Shown in pieces: positions 62,443 through 64,000 of a stretch of 64,000 nt of DNA. The stretch is taken from contig JAQUYF010000001.1 of the NCBI GenBank assembly GCA_028691975.1, forward strand, positions 16,356 through 80,355. Direction: 5' to 3'. The notes below the pieces were generated by a model, which was given only the letters and a program-made list of their open reading frames with translations, was not told the origin of the DNA and did not search any database. The position numbers were made by a program, and so were the translations under genes. Origin of the DNA: Bacteroidales bacterium (GTDB lineage Bacteria; Bacteroidota; Bacteroidia; Bacteroidales; UBA932). How positions within the stretch are numbered: the first letter of the stretch is position 1; the number at the start of each line of letters is the position of its first letter.

Positions 62443-63054
62443 ATGAAATTCAATACTCTTTTTAACCCGACCTACGGATATGTCAGATCAATTGCAGGTA
62501 TATTGCTTGGAGCAGCTTTGATTGTTTGGCCTGAGGTTGCCCCTAAAACCATCGTTCAGATTATAGGATGTTTTTTGATTGTAGTCGGAATCATCTCTTT
62601 TGTGCTGTCGCTCAAAAAAAATAAGGCGGCCAAAGATGATAAAGTAGGCGTAGATCTGCTGAGTATAAATGGCATTTTTGATATGGTGTTTGGAGCCATA
62701 TTGCTGATTATTCCTAATGTTTTTGTTACATTTCTGATGATTGTACTCGGATTGATGCTGTTTGTTTTCGGAGTAGGGGAGATTATCAGTCTTATTTCGG
62801 CCAGGAAGGTGTCACTGGTTCCATGGTGGATGTTTGTGCTTCCGGTAATAGTTTTAATAGGAGGTGTTGTGATAATGTTCAATCCGTTCCAGTCCGCTGT
62901 GACGTTGTTTATATTCTTTGGAGTCTCACTTGTCGTTTATGGTATATCCGAGTTGATTTCGACAATTAAGCTGCGCAAAGTCATCAAATACAAACAATCT
63001 TTTGAATATCGCGTAGAAGACGCTCCATACGAAGAGGTCAAATCCGATAAATAA
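62443..63054 (+). CDS. DUF308/HdeD-like membrane protein
   Basis: 203 residues with six membrane helices (about 16-32, 36-54, 75-92, 94-115, 124-142 and 146-168). Paired helices of the type LFIFFGVSLVVYGISELIST are characteristic of DUF308, related to the HdeD acid-stress membrane protein of E. coli. The C-terminal ~25 residues are charged and probably cytoplasmic. No function can be read beyond the family. Ends 26 nt before a terminator. Confidence 0.88.
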   Translation: MKFNTLFNPTYGYVRSIAGILLGAALIVWPEVAPKTIVQIIGCFLIVVGIISFVLSLKKNKAAKDDKVGVDLLSINGIFDMVFGAILLIIPNVFVTFLMIVLGLMLFVFGVGEIISLISARKVSLVPWWMFVLPVIVLIGGVVIMFNPFQSAVTLFIFFGVSLVVYGISELISTIKLRKVIKYKQSFEYRVEDAPYEEVKSDK

Positions 63055-63079
63055 GAAAAACTTCGGCAATAAAGGCAAT

Positions 63080-63113
63080 AAAAAAGCCCTCGGCATCGCC
63101 GAAGGCTTTTTTT
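63080..63113. terminator. Bidirectional terminator between DUF308 gene and tRNA-Ala
   Basis: GCCCTCGGC (63086-63094), 3-nt loop, GCCGAAGGC (63098-63106) with one mismatch, flanked by A-run 63080-63085 and T-run 63107-63113. Serves the plus-strand DUF308 gene and the minus-strand tRNA. Confidence 0.88.
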
Positions 63114-63114
63114 G

Positions 63115-63188
63115 TGGAGAACAAGGGAGTCGAACCCTTGACCCCCTGCTTGCAAAGCAGGTGCTCTAGCCAACTGAGCTAGTCCCCC
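63115..63188 (-). tRNA. tRNA-Ala (anticodon TGC)
   Basis: On the minus strand: acceptor GGGGGAC/GTTCTCC with two G-U pairs, anticodon arm CCTGC-TTTGCAA-GCAGG (anticodon TGC), T-arm AAGGG-TTCGACT-CCCTT, discriminator A. 74 nt; CCA not encoded. A solitary tRNA-Ala outside any rRNA operon. Confidence 0.96.
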
Positions 63189-63199
63189 AATTGCGACTG

Positions 63200-63229
63200 C
63201 AAATATAGGTATTTTTTTGAAACGACAAA
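63200..63229 (-). promoter_or_regulatory. Promoter of tRNA-Ala
   Basis: Minus-strand TTTG (63229-63226), 18 nt, TATATTTG (63207-63200), ending 12 nt before the tRNA. Near-exact consensus. Confidence 0.75.
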
Positions 63230-63309
63230 TATTTTTTGATACCTGCAATATTGTCAGTTGTATACCCGTTGGACTCAAATTTGTTACTCTGCAAGTAAAA
63301 CACATTTAT

Positions 63310-63813
63310 ATGGAAATAAGAGTTAGTGACACATCAGTTACTGAAGGAGAAGTTGTAGAAGTCAGTTGGGATTGCCAATCAGCTCAGTCTGCAGAGATAA
63401 CAATCGACAACGGCTTTAAGTCACAGTCTGTGTCTGTGGAGGCTCAAGGCAGTAAAAAATTTAAACTCAACAGATCGAAAGGCAAGACCAAATTGTCTGT
63501 TACGGCGGTTGAAAACGGCAAAAAAGTGACAAAAAGTGTCGCCGTCAGAGTCAGAAAGCAGAGACCTGCTAAAGCCAAAGTAAATAACAAACAGTATGAT
63601 TCCTACAAGAGAATGAGTACTCCATTGAAAGAGAAATGGAATCAAACTGTTGAAAAAGTCAAATATTCTTGGAGAAGTTTGACGCCGACAAAACGTCTTT
63701 CTTATAAAGTCCTCGGTATATTGCTTATCATAATAATTATCTCGATCTTTCTACCGAAATTTCTGATGTACGGCATTATGGGTCTTACCCTCTACATGCT
63801 ATTTATCAAATAA
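63310..63813 (+). CDS. Ig-like domain protein with C-terminal membrane anchor
   Basis: 167 residues from the ATG at 63310 (MEIRVSDTSVTEGEVVEVSW); the open frame upstream to 63217 overlaps the tRNA-Ala promoter and is rejected. Residues about 1-78 form an Ig-like beta sandwich resembling bacterial adhesion or wall-binding modules, followed by a basic linker (about 79-125) and a hydrophobic C-terminus (about 135-165, including GILLIIIIISIFLP). There is no signal peptide, so the beta domain is probably cytoplasmic and the protein tail-anchored. Function unknown. Confidence 0.65.
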   Translation: MEIRVSDTSVTEGEVVEVSWDCQSAQSAEITIDNGFKSQSVSVEAQGSKKFKLNRSKGKTKLSVTAVENGKKVTKSVAVRVRKQRPAKAKVNNKQYDSYKRMSTPLKEKWNQTVEKVKYSWRSLTPTKRLSYKVLGILLIIIIISIFLPKFLMYGIMGLTLYMLFIK

Positions 63814-63878
63814 TAACGTAAAGATTTGGACAAACTCATCTTCAGGAAGATAATTTTTAGAAAATTTAGATTAAAATT

Positions 63879-63909
63879 TTTGCATGATTGAAAAAAGTCT
63901 TTACCTTTG
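63879..63909 (+). promoter_or_regulatory. Promoter and leader of a probable rRNA operon
   Basis: TTTG at 63879-63882, exactly 19 nt, TACCTTTG at 63902-63909, then CACTCCCGTTTT: a perfect consensus promoter whose wording matches the Bacteroides 16S operon promoters. The following 90 nt are purine-rich and non-coding and end in TTCATTGAAAGAATTGGAA, like the antitermination-type leader before 16S rRNA. The rRNA itself would begin beyond the right edge, so this is inferred. Confidence 0.75.
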
Positions 63910-64000
63910 CACTCCCGTTTTGGAAGAGACGTTGTGAAGAGAGGGAGAGAGGAGTGAAGAGTTTCGCGGAGGCGGGAAAAGTTCATTGAAAGAATTGGAA

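Noticed and set aside
1..64000. CRISPR array, prophage or insertion sequence
   Set aside because: No spaced direct repeats, transposase, integrase or phage structural gene was seen on either strand.

Overview
The window is chromosomal DNA of a member of the Bacteroidetes, most likely order Bacteroidales. Evidence: two SusC/SusD outer-membrane uptake pairs, many lipoproteins with a short lipobox, a one-chain pyruvate:ferredoxin oxidoreductase, the rpsO-pnp and guaB-SurA-OstA neighbourhoods typical of the group, and promoters of the Bacteroidetes sigma type (TTTG, about 19 nt, TAnnTTTG) in front of many genes. I cannot name a genus. No phage, insertion sequence, integrase or CRISPR array is visible.

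Layout. 1-405: left-truncated YgjP-type metallopeptidase (minus). 447-3220: rpsO and pnp. 3233-8369 (minus): an orphan periplasmic-sensing histidine kinase, a small conserved protein, and a murein-peptide recycling pair (dipeptide epimerase and NlpC/P60 endopeptidase). 8452-15547 (plus): YhcC-type radical SAM protein, guaB, then an envelope-assembly run (PPIase-like lipoprotein, SurA-like chaperone, OstA-like LPS-transport protein). 15558-25063: two divergent SusC/SusD pairs whose 5' ends share a 68-bp inverted repeat. 25148-30213: histidine degradation (hutH, hutI, a metallo-beta-lactamase-fold hydrolase, ftcD), without urocanase.

30228-34016 is an AT-rich, partly decayed accessory segment. 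It holds a beta-propeller lipoprotein gene broken by one stop codon, a decayed intergenic stretch, a thioredoxin-like lipoprotein, a small secreted peptide resembling NVEALA-type peptides, and a second propeller lipoprotein. A complete tripartite RND export system with two tandem permeases follows directly (34062-42900). This is the best candidate for a poorly described system.

42937-64000 is mostly housekeeping: PFOR, a secreted hypothetical, fabD, tRNA-Arg(CCG), a carboxyltransferase-family protein whose biotin-carrier-like domain lacks the biotinylated lysine, tRNA-His(GTG), a two-gene DNA-repair-associated radical SAM pair, pbpC divergent from a giant alpha-2-macroglobulin lipoprotein, a STAS/kinase-fold fusion, a DUF308 membrane protein, tRNA-Ala(TGC), and an Ig-like membrane-anchored protein. 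The window ends in what looks like the promoter and leader of an rRNA operon.

How the genes fit together. Envelope biogenesis is the dominant theme: SurA-like and OstA-like factors support outer-membrane and LPS assembly, PBP1C with alpha-2-macroglobulin supports envelope defence and repair, and NlpC with the epimerase recycles murein peptides. The SusCD pairs beside the hut genes suggest, but do not prove, uptake of a nitrogen-containing nutrient such as peptides. All functional calls come from reading motifs and gene order; no database search was run.
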